Below, one piece after another: positions 17,369 through 27,439 of a DNA stretch of 64,000 nt. The notes beneath the pieces were generated by a model. That model was not told where the DNA came from. It did no database searches and worked only from the letters and a program-made list of their open reading frames with translations. This stretch comes from an uncultured Bacteroidia bacterium (GTDB lineage Bacteria > Bacteroidota > Bacteroidia > NS11-12g > UBA955): positions 1-64,000 of the forward strand of contig CALKCM010000008.1 of the NCBI GenBank assembly GCA_938086785.1, given 5' to 3'. Numbering within the stretch: the stretch's first letter is position 1; each line of letters starts with the position of its first letter. A program made the position numbers and the translations under genes.

Positions 17369-19045
17369 TTATTCTTCGCTTGATTGACTTGCATTCAAAC
17401 GAGCAACATACTTTTCTAGTTGACCTAATGTTTCACGAGCACCCTCGTCTTCAGGATCAACGCTAACTATACTTTTAAAATGATCAAGCATCCCGGCCCA
17501 ATCTTTTCGTCTTTGGGCGGCACCAGCCAAAATTTGATAGGATTCTTTTATTTTAGATTTATTCTCTTGGTATTTTTCTGGGCTAAAGCTGTTAATCCAT
17601 TTGGTGTAATTCATCTGGGCATCTCCAGACACATCGTTCGTATCGGTTTGCATAATGGTTCTAGCGATTAGATTGTAGGCTCCATAATTCGTGCTGTCGT
17701 CTTTTAACATGCTTTTATATGAAGCTAATGCTTTTGAATACTGACCTGTTTTACTATATCCAGAACCTAAGTTAACTTTATCATTTAAGGTAGAGAACCC
17801 ATTTTTTGCCACTTTAAGTTCCATGAGCTCGACATATTTTACATAGTTTTCATTTTGGTACATTATGTTAGCCACGGACTCTATAAGTGCTGCTTTTGTT
17901 TCAGCGGTATCTTTTATTGATTCTAGGTATAATCCTTCTGCTGCATCAAATTGACCTGTTCTCTGCAAGAGAGTTGCTTTCTGAAATAGTTCATACTGTC
18001 CTAAGACTCTATTTTTTGGCTTAAACTCTTTAAGCTCCCATTTTTCAAAATATTTCAATCCTTCCTGGTTGAAAGCAATATCTTTTTTATCTGCAGAGAC
18101 ATGCGCAAGTGCTATTACACCATATACATTGGCAAAATCTTTTTTCTCTAGTAGCGCTTTCCCTTCGGCAATGGCTTCATCGTATTTTCCGTTCAAATAC
18201 AAGCTCGATACGTAAGCTCTTCTGGCAGATAAGTTATTGTTTCTTTTGAGGTACTCTTCGAAATATTCCAAAGCCTTGGTGTTTTGCTTTAAATCACTCA
18301 AAATAGAACCCATTACACGATAGGCTGGAGCAAAATTCTCATCCTTTGCAATGGCTTCTTCAGCATACGTTTTAGCAACTTCTGGATTGCCGGCCCTTCT
18401 AAATACATCGGCTTGCTTAATCAATGGAATGGGGTCTGCTTCGTTTAGTTGACTCGCAAGAATATATTGTTCCGTTGCCTTACTTGCATCTGTCTTGCGG
18501 CTTAGCATGAAAGCATCTCCGTAGAGTAGGGTGGTTTCAAATTGATTAGGCTTTAAAGCTCTCGAATTTCCTAGATATTGTTCGGCCATTTTACCCCAAA
18601 AAACAGAGTTTTTCTCGTCTTCATTGCCTTTGTTAATGTAGGCTCGGCCTACTTCTCTATTTAACTCGGCTTTTAATTTATTTTTAGATTGAGCAATTGC
18701 GGCATCAAAATCTTGCCTGGCTCCTTCTGTATTACCTTTCATTAGTTTTACATACCCAACTCCAACTTGATTTATTTTGCACTTGGGTGCATTTAGTAAA
18801 CCTTCTTGAAATACTTTCATGGCTTGATCATAATCTCCACGAGTGGAATGGTTTAATCCTAGTAGATAATAGGGTTGGTGATTTTTAGCTTTAGCAGTAA
18901 TGAGTTCTTTTAAAACCTTGTCTGCATCTTCATACATTTCGTTACGCATGAATTTTTGAGCTTCTTTAATGGATTGTGCCTGTGCTGCAACTGAACTGAA
19001 TAGCACAATGGCGGTTACTACAATATATTGAATGAATTTTTTCAT
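17369..19045 (-). CDS. Secreted tetratricopeptide-repeat protein
   Basis: 558-residue protein with a signal peptide (KKFIQYIVVTAIVLFSSVAAQAQ, residues 2-24) and TPR helices over most of its length; clear units include YYLLGLNHSTRGDYDQAMKV and AYRVMGSILSDLKQNTKALE. It lies in the periplasm, probably as a scaffold. It follows the PstS-like lipoprotein gene by 83 bases. In Bacteroidota a similar TPR gene commonly closes the ExbB-ExbD-ExbD-TonB-PstS-like gene string, so it probably works with that envelope system. A terminator follows. Confidence 0.85.
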   Translation of the reverse strand: MKKFIQYIVVTAIVLFSSVAAQAQSIKEAQKFMRNEMYEDADKVLKELITAKAKNHQPYYLLGLNHSTRGDYDQAMKVFQEGLLNAPKCKINQVGVGYVKLMKGNTEGARQDFDAAIAQSKNKLKAELNREVGRAYINKGNEDEKNSVFWGKMAEQYLGNSRALKPNQFETTLLYGDAFMLSRKTDASKATEQYILASQLNEADPIPLIKQADVFRRAGNPEVAKTYAEEAIAKDENFAPAYRVMGSILSDLKQNTKALEYFEEYLKRNNNLSARRAYVSSLYLNGKYDEAIAEGKALLEKKDFANVYGVIALAHVSADKKDIAFNQEGLKYFEKWELKEFKPKNRVLGQYELFQKATLLQRTGQFDAAEGLYLESIKDTAETKAALIESVANIMYQNENYVKYVELMELKVAKNGFSTLNDKVNLGSGYSKTGQYSKALASYKSMLKDDSTNYGAYNLIARTIMQTDTNDVSGDAQMNYTKWINSFSPEKYQENKSKIKESYQILAGAAQRRKDWAGMLDHFKSIVSVDPEDEGARETLGQLEKYVARLNASQSSEE

Positions 19046-19128
19046 CTTCTCTGCAAAAAAAATACTTTATTTCTAATTAAACTTTAAACTTCTTATAATA
19101 TTATACATTTTGTGTTGAAAAAGTAAAC

Positions 19129-19992
19129 TTAATTGGCAATCAAAATGTCTCTTTCCCTGTTTCTCACTGCATACCAGCCCATTTTCTTGAAAATTAATTG
19201 ACCTCTATCTGACAACATAAATCCTGCCAGTCCCGTTCCTAAGCCACTTTTTCCTTGGGCATCATGGAGATATATTTCCTGAACTAAGGGGTATTTTAAG
19301 CCTTTCATGTTTGGGGTTGCAGCAGAATATAGCTTTTCATCTTGGTTGCTTCGAATGGGAATGGCTTTCACACGATACAAGTTTTTTGCCTTTCGGTCGC
19401 TTGTTTCGTCTATTAAATAATCTACAGGAACAAGTCCTATTGCTCTAGGGTTTGAAGCTACCTTGTTTATGAGTTCAGTTTCTGAGCCGGCTCTTTTTAA
19501 TTTTGGACTGCCGAATGTGCGCTTGAGGTACGAATAAATAGAACTATTCCCATCTGCGACGAGCAGGGAGTATGATTTGGTTGCTTCCAAGTCTCCCTCA
19601 ATGAATTTTTTGAGATCGTTTTGATTTAAACTTACCAAAGGGTTGGAGGGATGTGTTATGATAGCAATACTTTTTGCTGATATGAGATAGGAGCGTAATT
19701 TAACATTGCGCGCATTAATGCTATTTTGTTCTTCAGGACTAAGGTTTCTATCGCAAATAATTACTCGCGCACTATCTGCTAAAAATTGTTCTATCGCATA
19801 ATTCTCAGGAATAAAAGATAACTTAATGCCCGCTTTCGGGTAATCATGGCTAAATATATCCCACTGTTGGGTTATAGCAACCGAGTCGCTCCTTTCCACG
19901 AGGATAGTGGTGTCTCCCGATATAAGACTCTCGCCTTCTCTATGGGAGCAAGAACTGAATAATAGTATAAAGACTATGAATGCAACTCTCAT
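19129..19992 (-). CDS. PstS-like substrate-binding lipoprotein
   Basis: 287-residue lipoprotein (short signal, lipobox FSSC, Cys15) of the phosphate-binding PstS superfamily. Family traits are the FIPENYAIEQFLADSARVIICDRNLSPEE region and AIITHPSNPLVSL, LKKFIEGD, then SSIYSYLKRTFG. The permease and ATPase genes of a Pst transporter are absent, so it is an orphan binding protein. Its genomic partners (TPR, TonB system) suggest a role in energised outer-membrane uptake or sensing. It overlaps the small membrane protein gene by 4 bases. Confidence 0.78.
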   Translation of the reverse strand: MRVAFIVFILLFSSCSHREGESLISGDTTILVERSDSVAITQQWDIFSHDYPKAGIKLSFIPENYAIEQFLADSARVIICDRNLSPEEQNSINARNVKLRSYLISAKSIAIITHPSNPLVSLNQNDLKKFIEGDLEATKSYSLLVADGNSSIYSYLKRTFGSPKLKRAGSETELINKVASNPRAIGLVPVDYLIDETSDRKAKNLYRVKAIPIRSNQDEKLYSAATPNMKGLKYPLVQEIYLHDAQGKSGLGTGLAGFMLSDRGQLIFKKMGWYAVRNRERDILIAN

Positions 19993-20183
19993 TTTTTTCT
20001 GAATAATTGGAAGGCCTTATAACCGCGCATTAATCCGAGGATAATGAGGGATACTCCAAAGAAAGTAAAGAACTCTGTTCCCAATGTGGAGTTTGCTGAG
20101 TTGAAGTACACGAGTAAATATATTCCAAACCCAATGAAAAGGATGGTAAAAAGTGCGTAATATAAAAATCCTAATTTTGGCAT
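19989..20183 (-). CDS. Small two-helix membrane protein
   Basis: 64-residue hydrophobic protein with two transmembrane helices (residues about 5-26 and 38-55) and a basic tail (YKAFQLFRKK), so both ends are probably cytoplasmic. No family is recognised. It is a real gene by context: its ATG overlaps the mutS stop as TAATG, and its own end overlaps the PstS-like start by 4 bases, so all three should be translated from one transcript. Confidence 0.7.
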   Translation of the reverse strand: MPKLGFLYYALFTILFIGFGIYLLVYFNSANSTLGTEFFTFFGVSLIILGLMRGYKAFQLFRKK

Positions 20184-22792
20184 TATTCGTTGAGCATGTT
20201 TTTTAGTTCTTGTACTTTGAGAAGAGCATCAATGGGTGAAATAGCATTTACATCTATCTTGCTCAAGGAGTCTTTTATTTTTTTTACTTTTGGATCTTCT
20301 GTTTGAAACATGTTTAGTTGATAAACATCGACGGGATCGGTTTCTTTTAAGGTTTGTCTTCTGGATACTTGTGAGCGATCAGCTTCTAGGCTATTTAGAA
20401 TTTCACTAGCTCTAAGAAGAACTTTGTTTGGAATGCCTGCCATTTGGGCAACATGTATTCCAAAACTATTTTCACTTCCTCCTTTGACCAACTTTCTTAA
20501 GAATATAATTTTACCTGCTGTTTCTTTAACCGATATATGATAGTTAGAGATGCCTTCCATTTTATCTTCTAGCTCGTTTAACTCGTGATAGTGGGTGGCA
20601 AATAGTGTTTTAGGTTTGTTTGGATGACTTTGCAGATATTCTACAATACTCCAGGCTAAACTCACTCCATCATAGGTACTGGTTCCTCGGCCTATTTCAT
20701 CAAGAATAACTAAGCTGTTGTCACCGACATTATTCAAAATACTGGCAGTTTCCAGCATTTCAACCATAAAAGTACTTTCGCCCTGCGAAATATTATCGCT
20801 TGCACCTACTCGGCTATACACCTTATCAAAAACGCCTATACTGGCTGCGGAGCAAGGAACAAAACATCCCATTTGAGCCATTAGGATACTCAGCGCCGTT
20901 TGCCTCAATAAAGCGGACTTTCCACTCATGTTGGGACCTGTTACAATGAGCAATCGATCCTCTTCATCATTCACTTTAATAGTATTGGGAATATAGTGCT
21001 CGTCCGGCGGCATAAGAGCTTCTATAACAGGGTGCCTGCAGTTGACTAATTTTAAATTTCGGGATGTATTAATTTCAGGCTTTGAATAATTATTCTCAAG
21101 AGAAATGGTAGCAAAGCTCATTAAACAATCCAGCTGAGCGAGTATCTTGGCATTTCCTTGCACGGGTTCAACAAAGTCTTGCAGTTTTAGAAGAAAATTA
21201 AGCCACAAGGAACTTTCTACATGGTTCATTTGGTCTTGCGCATTAAGAATTTTTTCTTCATATTCCTTCAGCTCTTCTGTAATATATCTTTCTGCATTGG
21301 TAAGGGTTTGCTTACGAACCCATTCTTCTGGAACCTTGTCCTTATTTGCGTGCGTAACTTCAAGGTAATATCCAAAAACATTATTAAACCCAATTTTTAA
21401 CTTTGAAATGCCCGTTTTTTTCTGCTCCTTTTCTTGCATTTCAAGCAATTTAGATTTGCCATTCTGGGTGAGATCTCTCAATTCATCCAGTTCTTTGGAA
21501 ACTCCTGTTTTAAAAATAGTTCCTTTGGTGGCAAGTAAGGGCGCGTCTTCGCTAATTTGAGAGTCTATGAGGTCAATAAGTTCTGTACATGGATTAATTC
21601 CACTGATAAGCGTGGAGAAGGGCAGGTCTTCAAATTCGTTAAGAATTTGTTTTACATTTCGGGTCAATTGCAATGTTGTTCCTAATTGCAGTGTTTCTCG
21701 AGGTCCAATGCGGTTCAAAGCTACCTTTGAAATTAATCGTTGCAAATCACCCATTTCGGATAAACATTGGGTACATGCTTTGAGTATTTTTTTCTTTTGA
21801 ATAAAAAAATCGACAATATCTAAGCGGCGATTAATAGCAACTGCATTCTTTAAGGGCAGTATAATCCATTGTTTGAGCAGCCTAGATCCCATGGCTGTTT
21901 GCGAATAGTCAATTACATCAACCAAACTTTTCCCTTCAGAAAATAAGGGGTGAAGCAGCTCTAAATTACGAATGGTAAATTGATCCAACCACATAAATTC
22001 AGATTGATCAATACGAGATATTTTATTTATATGCTCAATTTGCGAGTGGTGGGTTTGTTCAAGGTATTGAAGGCAAGCCCCACCAGCGGCAATCGCTTGT
22101 GGCATATGAGCCAAACCGAAGCCCTTGAGCGTGGTTGTTTTTAGCTGTGTGGTTAGTTTTTCAAAACCATAATCCTCTGTAAAAGCCCAATCTTCTAACC
22201 ATTGGATTGGGGCATCGTATCCTTGCAAAAATGCTTCAGTAGATGCTTTCTCATTTCTTGATCCCAATATTTCTGAGGCTTGGAAACCATTGATTAACTT
22301 TAATGCATAATCGGCAGAGCACTCAGTTGCTAAAAATTCCCCTGTACTAATATCCAAGAGAGCTAAACCAACGGATGTGTCCTTTATACAAACAGCGCAG
22401 AGGTAATTACTTGATTTAGATTCGAGAATATTATCGTTGTAACTCACCCCTGGCGTAACCAATTCGGTAACCCCACGTTTGACAATTTTTTTTGTTTTTT
22501 TTGGGTCTTCTAACTGATCACAAATGGCTACGCGATAACCAGCCCTGACTAATTTGGGGAGGTAGGTTTCTAAACTGTGATGTGGAAACCCAGCTAAATG
22601 GATGTGACTGGCAGCACCATTGGCTCTTTTTGTGAGAACAATGCCTAAAACCTTACTAGCAATTTTGGCATCTTCATCAAAGGTCTCATAAAAGTCGCCT
22701 ACTCTAAATAGAACTATAGCTCCGGGATACTTAGACTTAACGCCATAGTATTGTTTCATTAAAGGAGTTTCTGTCTTTTTTCCTGCCGCCAT
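20183..22792 (-). CDS. mutS: DNA mismatch repair protein MutS
   Basis: 869-residue mismatch-recognition ATPase, normal full length. The N-terminal mismatch-binding motif is present (FRVGDFYETFDEDA near residue 25, with the Phe-x-Glu wedge), then connector, lever and clamp domains, and the ATPase domain with Walker A GPNMSGKS at about 618-625, the ESTFMVEMLE loop and Walker B ILDEIGRGTSTYDG near 696. It binds mismatches in newly copied DNA and recruits MutL. The start at 22792 lies 11 bases after GATCTTTG (7 of 8 of the -7 consensus). Downstream genes are translationally coupled. Confidence 0.97.
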   Translation of the reverse strand: MAAGKKTETPLMKQYYGVKSKYPGAIVLFRVGDFYETFDEDAKIASKVLGIVLTKRANGAASHIHLAGFPHHSLETYLPKLVRAGYRVAICDQLEDPKKTKKIVKRGVTELVTPGVSYNDNILESKSSNYLCAVCIKDTSVGLALLDISTGEFLATECSADYALKLINGFQASEILGSRNEKASTEAFLQGYDAPIQWLEDWAFTEDYGFEKLTTQLKTTTLKGFGLAHMPQAIAAGGACLQYLEQTHHSQIEHINKISRIDQSEFMWLDQFTIRNLELLHPLFSEGKSLVDVIDYSQTAMGSRLLKQWIILPLKNAVAINRRLDIVDFFIQKKKILKACTQCLSEMGDLQRLISKVALNRIGPRETLQLGTTLQLTRNVKQILNEFEDLPFSTLISGINPCTELIDLIDSQISEDAPLLATKGTIFKTGVSKELDELRDLTQNGKSKLLEMQEKEQKKTGISKLKIGFNNVFGYYLEVTHANKDKVPEEWVRKQTLTNAERYITEELKEYEEKILNAQDQMNHVESSLWLNFLLKLQDFVEPVQGNAKILAQLDCLMSFATISLENNYSKPEINTSRNLKLVNCRHPVIEALMPPDEHYIPNTIKVNDEEDRLLIVTGPNMSGKSALLRQTALSILMAQMGCFVPCSAASIGVFDKVYSRVGASDNISQGESTFMVEMLETASILNNVGDNSLVILDEIGRGTSTYDGVSLAWSIVEYLQSHPNKPKTLFATHYHELNELEDKMEGISNYHISVKETAGKIIFLRKLVKGGSENSFGIHVAQMAGIPNKVLLRASEILNSLEADRSQVSRRQTLKETDPVDVYQLNMFQTEDPKVKKIKDSLSKIDVNAISPIDALLKVQELKNMLNE

Positions 22793-22840
22793 CTTGCTAG
22801 AAACAAAGATCAGTTATCTCGTCCTAACCTTTTGCACCTT

Positions 22841-24079
22841 TTATCCCTTTTGTTCCACAGTTTTTAAAGACCCAGCTAAACTAATAAAACCTATAAGTGC
22901 AATAACTCCAGCCTGTCTTTCGGTGATGCTCTCGAACATACTCGCAGCCATTAGAGCCACTAAAAGAGCCATAAGCAGTGTTTTTTTAGTGTGCAAGGAG
23001 TACATTATTCCTGCTATAAAGAACATCAGGTATAAAAATCCTGCTAAAAAACCAGATTGCACCATGGTTTCTAAATATACATTGTGGGGCATAACCTTGT
23101 TCCTAACAAATATTTTTGATTCGTGATGGGGAAGATAGTTCTGATCAATGGTTGATTTAACCTGCTCTTTCCCATATCCAAAGACTGGTTCCTTTTTTAT
23201 ACTTGCAATACTTGCATTCCATGCAACCCATCTTTGCCCAAAGCTTTTATTATTGACAGAGGTGCCTTGCAGAACAGTGTTTAGATCCTGTTTGCTATTC
23301 TTTATTCTCTTTTTTAAAGAAGGGACTTGATACATGAGTAAGCCAAGAACTATTGTCGCAGAAAAGGTTCTTAGTTTCACCTTCAAACTGGTTTGTCTAA
23401 TACTCATGAAGAATAAAGGAATTATCCCAAAATATAAAGCGAGTAAGCCGGTTCTAGCAGAAAGTATATGAAGACATAAGATCAGAACGGCTGCAAGGGC
23501 TATTTGAGCTTTTCCTTTAAATATGTCTTTGTTCTTCAATCCTAAATAGAGCATGCTTAAACAAGATAAACTTAAGAGAAGACTATATTCAATATGATAA
23601 ACTTTGCTAAATAAAGGGAGAGGTTTGCTCTCTAAAATCATAACATCATAGAATGCTTTATTGTTGAAGTAAAGGAATACAGAGGCGAGTGCGGTCCATG
23701 AAATAAATAATGAAACAGCCATGATTATCTTTTCTGTAAGGCCCTCCTTGGCACGGATGTTAAAAAGCAAAGGGCTAAAGAGCAAAGGAACCTTAACCAA
23801 GTTGTTCTGAATGAATGCTTTTGAGTTTTGGGAGTGAATAGAAAATTCTATCGTTAATTGGTACAAAACAAATGTGGCAAGCAGCCATGCCCAAATTTTA
23901 AGGTTCTGCTGGTTTAGTTTAAATGGATAAATGGATGTTACTATAGCTGCCAGAAGAGACATGCTAGCAATGGCATTACTGAAATGAATGCCACAAATAG
24001 AAACAGCGACTAAAATTAAGGTCGCTGTACTTAAGTTCGTTTTATTCAAACCTGCACCCATGGATGCAAAAGTAATCAA
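22841..24079 (-). CDS. O-antigen ligase/polymerase family membrane protein
   Basis: 412-residue inner-membrane protein with about ten transmembrane helices and a large periplasmic loop (residues about 255-345), the layout of the Wzy_C / O-antigen ligase family. The loop holds the family WVAWNASIASIKKEPVFGYGKEQ segment and LPHHESKIF ... MPHNVYLETMVQSGFLAGFLYL, where the conserved His-Asn pattern lies. It would polymerise or ligate a surface polysaccharide. No glycosyltransferases adjoin. It starts 2 bases after the LysM gene ends and precedes mutS by 48 bases. Confidence 0.82.
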   Translation of the reverse strand: MITFASMGAGLNKTNLSTATLILVAVSICGIHFSNAIASMSLLAAIVTSIYPFKLNQQNLKIWAWLLATFVLYQLTIEFSIHSQNSKAFIQNNLVKVPLLFSPLLFNIRAKEGLTEKIIMAVSLFISWTALASVFLYFNNKAFYDVMILESKPLPLFSKVYHIEYSLLLSLSCLSMLYLGLKNKDIFKGKAQIALAAVLILCLHILSARTGLLALYFGIIPLFFMSIRQTSLKVKLRTFSATIVLGLLMYQVPSLKKRIKNSKQDLNTVLQGTSVNNKSFGQRWVAWNASIASIKKEPVFGYGKEQVKSTIDQNYLPHHESKIFVRNKVMPHNVYLETMVQSGFLAGFLYLMFFIAGIMYSLHTKKTLLMALLVALMAASMFESITERQAGVIALIGFISLAGSLKTVEQKG

Positions 24080-24081
24080 TT

Positions 24082-24924
24082 TTAAAGTGTTGCATACTTA
24101 ATGGTAACCTCACCGGAATCTGAATTTAACCCTATTTTGTCTGCTACTGTTTTGGTCATTTGGATGGTTGACTCCTTTAGTGCTTCGCTAGAAATATTTT
24201 CGATTACGCGGCAGTATGCCATTTTACCTGTTTTTTCATTAATAACTACCACAATATTGCCAATTGGAATAGAAGGATGCTTTATGAAACATCTCCCTGC
24301 CTTCATATTACCTGTGTTTATTACGCTGCCCATTCCGCGCTCTGTGGTTTCATCCGATCGTTTCACCTGGATCGGTTTCTTTATAGGAACCTCACTTTTC
24401 ACAGATGTTTCTGAAACATCAACTGTTTTAACTACTTCCATTTTCACAGGCACTGGATTTTCCATGATTTCGTCTGTATTTCCTTGCACGGTTTCTTTAA
24501 CTGTGGGCGCTGCCTTGCTTTTTAATTTAAGGACTTGACCTACAGATATTGAATTGCTATTTAACCCATTCCATTCTTTAATATTTGAGACGGAAATATT
24601 TAATTTTTTTGAAATAGCGTACAAGGTTTCTCCTGTCTGAACCGTGTAGGTTTCGGTGGTTTTTTCTGTTGCGTTATTCTTTGTAATTGGCGATGGAACC
24701 CAAATCATGCTTCCCAACTGAAGGGTCGTTAGATTATTATTTACATTTTTTAAATGTTCTACGGTGGTATGATGGTTTTTAGAGAGCCTGTATAAAGTCT
24801 CACCACTGCTTACCTTATGTTTAATATAAGTAATTCCGTTAATAACCTTTGTTTCATCTGTTATGGACTGTGCTGAAAGCTGTAAGCTCAATAAACCCAG
24901 AAGTCCTATAATTATCTTCTTCAT
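24082..24924 (-). CDS. Secreted protein with two LysM domains
   Basis: 280-residue protein: signal peptide (KKIIIGLLGLLSLQLSAQS, residues 2-20), LysM 1 at about 28-75 (HKVSSGETLYRLSKNH) and LysM 2 at about 90-135 (YTVQTGETLYAISKKLNIS). A linker follows, then a C-terminal domain (about 190-280; GSVINTGNMKAGRCFIKHPSIP) that looks like a double-psi-barrel of the RlpA type. It should bind peptidoglycan in the periplasm. A catalytic Asp of lytic RlpA proteins is not obvious. It is co-directional with the O-antigen ligase gene, 2 bases apart. Confidence 0.83.
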   Translation of the reverse strand: MKKIIIGLLGLLSLQLSAQSITDETKVINGITYIKHKVSSGETLYRLSKNHHTTVEHLKNVNNNLTTLQLGSMIWVPSPITKNNATEKTTETYTVQTGETLYAISKKLNISVSNIKEWNGLNSNSISVGQVLKLKSKAAPTVKETVQGNTDEIMENPVPVKMEVVKTVDVSETSVKSEVPIKKPIQVKRSDETTERGMGSVINTGNMKAGRCFIKHPSIPIGNIVVVINEKTGKMAYCRVIENISSEALKESTIQMTKTVADKIGLNSDSGEVTIKYATL

Positions 24925-24997
24925 AATGAATATTAGTACTTCTACAAATTAAGAGCCTGAGAGTTCCTCATTGTCCACTGCATTTAAGGTTGTAGGC

Positions 24998-26512
24998 TTA
25001 TTTATACAGTTGTTGGAAATACGATTTTTTTAATTCATCTGAACTCATGGAAGGCCCCATATATACCATTTGGCCTTTGGCAATCATTAAGTATTTATTC
25101 GCGATGCTTTCGGCTACATCAAGCTCATGAGTTACAAATAAATACACCATTCCATTTTCTTGCTGTATTTTTTTAAGTAATTGTAAAATTTGTTTCTTAA
25201 CTAAGGGGTCTAAGGCTGCTACGGATTCATCTAGTATTAATACTTTGGGCTGAGTACAAAGTGCACGAGCTATGCAAAGCCTTTGTCTTTGACCTCCACT
25301 CATTTGATGCGGATATTTTGCCTCAAACCCATGAAGTCCTACCTTTTTTAATAAAGCAGCTGATTGTTCTCGTGCTTTGTTTTTGTTAAGGCCACCAACT
25401 ATGGTTAACACTTCCTCCAAGCAGGTGGAGCATGTTTGATTTATATTTAGGCTGCTGTATGGGTCTTGGAATACCATTTGTATTCCTGTTGGAGCTTTAG
25501 CTGGCAGTTCTATCCCATCCAATAAAACGGTCCCTTGATCTCTTTTTTCTATACCTGTAAGAATTTTTGCTAATGTTGTCTTACCCGAACCGCTAAATCC
25601 AATGATTGCGAGCGTTTCTCCTGTATTTAATTCAAAGTTAATATTTTGCAGGGCCTTAAAGTTTTTACCATTTTTATTGAACGATTTATTCAAATTTGAA
25701 ACAGATAGGCGAGGGACTGTACCCATTTTTAATGGGGTATTATTAGATGGTTTGGCATCCAGTAGTTCTTGAACATACGGATGTTTATTCGGCCCTAAAA
25801 CGGTCTTTATTCCTCCTTGAGAAAGGAGTTTTCCATGTCTGAGTACATGAATATACTCCGAAAATTTAGCGACTTTTTCAATATCGTGCGATACCAACAG
25901 GAGCGCACTGTTGTTCTGTTTACAATTATCAACTAAGGTTTGCAGCACTTTGGATGCGGTAATGGTATCTAGTGCCGTCGTAGGTTCGTCTGCAAGAACT
26001 AAATCAGGCTTGTTAATACAGGCCATGGCAATCATAACTCGCTGTCTTTGACCACCAGAAATTTGATGAGGGAAGCTACCCATCATTCTCAGTGGATCTT
26101 CAATTCCCGCAGCTGAAAGAGCCTTTTCCGCTTTGGATTGCGCTTCGTTTTTTGTTAGCTGTTCATGAATATTTACGCATTCTAAGAGTTGTTTTCCGCA
26201 AGTCATTAACGGGTTCAATGCACTCATAGGCTCCTGAAATACCATGGAGATTCTTTTTCCTCTTAATTTTTCCCAGTTTTTCTTATCGTGGCGATCACTG
26301 TTTTCGCCAAATAATTGAATACTGCCACTGGAAAATAGTTTCTGGGGTAAAAGACCAATGCTAGCGAGCAGAGTTAAACTCTTTCCACTGCCACTTTCGC
26401 CAATTAGGGAGTGAATATCGCCTTGCTTTATTTGCAACTTAGGCAGATGGAGCAACTGTTTTTGCTGGTTGGATATTTTTAAATCTGCAATATCTAGAAT
26501 AGTAGCACTCAA
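24998..26512 (-). CDS. Fused dual ABC ATPase, dipeptide/oligopeptide type
   Basis: 504-residue protein joining two nucleotide-binding domains of the DppD/DppF (YejF-like) type. NBD1 has Walker A GESGSGKS near 38 and signature SGGQRQRV near 149; NBD2 has GFSGSGKT near 304 and SGGQRQRL near 402, with Walker B VLILDESVAALD. Each half carries the MVFQEPMSALNP or MVFQDPYSSLNI Q-loop of peptide transporters. It would energise peptide or nickel import, but no permease or binding-protein gene is adjacent, so its partners are encoded elsewhere. It lies between the tonB terminator and the LysM gene. Confidence 0.88.
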   Translation of the reverse strand: MSATILDIADLKISNQQKQLLHLPKLQIKQGDIHSLIGESGSGKSLTLLASIGLLPQKLFSSGSIQLFGENSDRHDKKNWEKLRGKRISMVFQEPMSALNPLMTCGKQLLECVNIHEQLTKNEAQSKAEKALSAAGIEDPLRMMGSFPHQISGGQRQRVMIAMACINKPDLVLADEPTTALDTITASKVLQTLVDNCKQNNSALLLVSHDIEKVAKFSEYIHVLRHGKLLSQGGIKTVLGPNKHPYVQELLDAKPSNNTPLKMGTVPRLSVSNLNKSFNKNGKNFKALQNINFELNTGETLAIIGFSGSGKTTLAKILTGIEKRDQGTVLLDGIELPAKAPTGIQMVFQDPYSSLNINQTCSTCLEEVLTIVGGLNKNKAREQSAALLKKVGLHGFEAKYPHQMSGGQRQRLCIARALCTQPKVLILDESVAALDPLVKKQILQLLKKIQQENGMVYLFVTHELDVAESIANKYLMIAKGQMVYMGPSMSSDELKKSYFQQLYK

Positions 26513-26560
26513 TGTTTCAAAAGTAGGGGAGAAGAGGGTTTAATCACTCATATGTTTTAC

Positions 26561-26600
26561 AAAAAAAGCCGATCTTCCTGGGGAAAAACGGCTTTTTTTT
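26561..26600 (-). terminator. Terminator of the exbB-tonB operon
   Basis: AAAAAAAGCCG at 26561-26571 pairs with CGGCTTTTTTTT at 26589-26600 around a 17-base loop. On the minus strand it follows the tonB stop by 14 bases and ends in a T-run. Confidence 0.8.
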
Positions 26601-26614
26601 ATTTCTCTGAGTTC

Positions 26615-27439
26615 TTATTCAGTAAATGATAAACTGATGGGAACTACTCGATAGGAAGGGAAAAACTTACCATTGGTGTTTCCAGGAATCCATTTTGTTT
26701 CTTTTAAAACACGTATGGCTTCTTTGGTAAACTCTCGGCATGATTTTGTTTCATCCAGAGGAGTTACTTTACTCACTCTCCCTTTTACATCTACGATAAA
26801 CTGCAGTCTTACATAACCTGCAATACCTTCTTGTTTACATCTTTCGGGGTAAATAAGATTATCTATGATGTATTGAGCAAAGGCTTGATCACCTCCTGGA
26901 TAACTCGCTTTAATAGCTACTTTGACAGGTCCTTTACCTTTTCCACCCGTATTGGTTGGTCCTTTCATTTTAGAAGGGTCAAAGAGTCCAAGTTGGTCAT
27001 CTATTCCATCTTTGGTTTTGCTGGCGGGATTCTTAATCTTGTTTGGATCAAATAAGTCAGCATCATCATTTTTGGCGGTCTCATCAATTTTAGGAACAAC
27101 ATAAGCCTGAGTTTCTACCTGAGGTTCTGGCTCTTTGAGCTCTGGTTCTGGTTCCTTGATTTCCTCTTCGGGTTCTTCTAAATCATCCAAAGTTTCAATT
27201 TTAGTAATAACCTTGGCTTTCGTAGCACCTTTACTTGTGTTCTGCCATTTGTTATACATAAGAGTCCCACCAGTGAGTATAAAAGCAAATCCAATAGCCA
27301 CAATCATGGCCATAATTTGATTTTTACTAAACTCTTTTCTGATTTTATAGGCTCCGTAAGCTTTATTCCTATTTTCGAATACAAGTTCTATGCGATCTTC
27401 GTTGGTAACATTGTCCCAATTATTAAATATAGTACTCAT
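26615..27439 (-). CDS. tonB: TonB family energy transducer
   Basis: 274-residue TonB of the Bacteroidota form: a cytoplasmic N-terminus of about 42 residues (EDRIELVFENRNKAYGAYKIRKEF), one transmembrane helix at about 43-62, a Pro/Glu-rich periplasmic spacer (EEPEEEIKEPEPELKEPEPQ) and a C-terminal TonB domain (about 180-274; YPERCKQEGIAGYVRLQFIVD). It transmits proton-motive energy from ExbB/ExbD to outer-membrane receptors. ATG overlaps the stop of the preceding exbD as TAATG. Terminator follows. Confidence 0.93.
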   Translation of the reverse strand: MSTIFNNWDNVTNEDRIELVFENRNKAYGAYKIRKEFSKNQIMAMIVAIGFAFILTGGTLMYNKWQNTSKGATKAKVITKIETLDDLEEPEEEIKEPEPELKEPEPQVETQAYVVPKIDETAKNDDADLFDPNKIKNPASKTKDGIDDQLGLFDPSKMKGPTNTGGKGKGPVKVAIKASYPGGDQAFAQYIIDNLIYPERCKQEGIAGYVRLQFIVDVKGRVSKVTPLDETKSCREFTKEAIRVLKETKWIPGNTNGKFFPSYRVVPISLSFTE

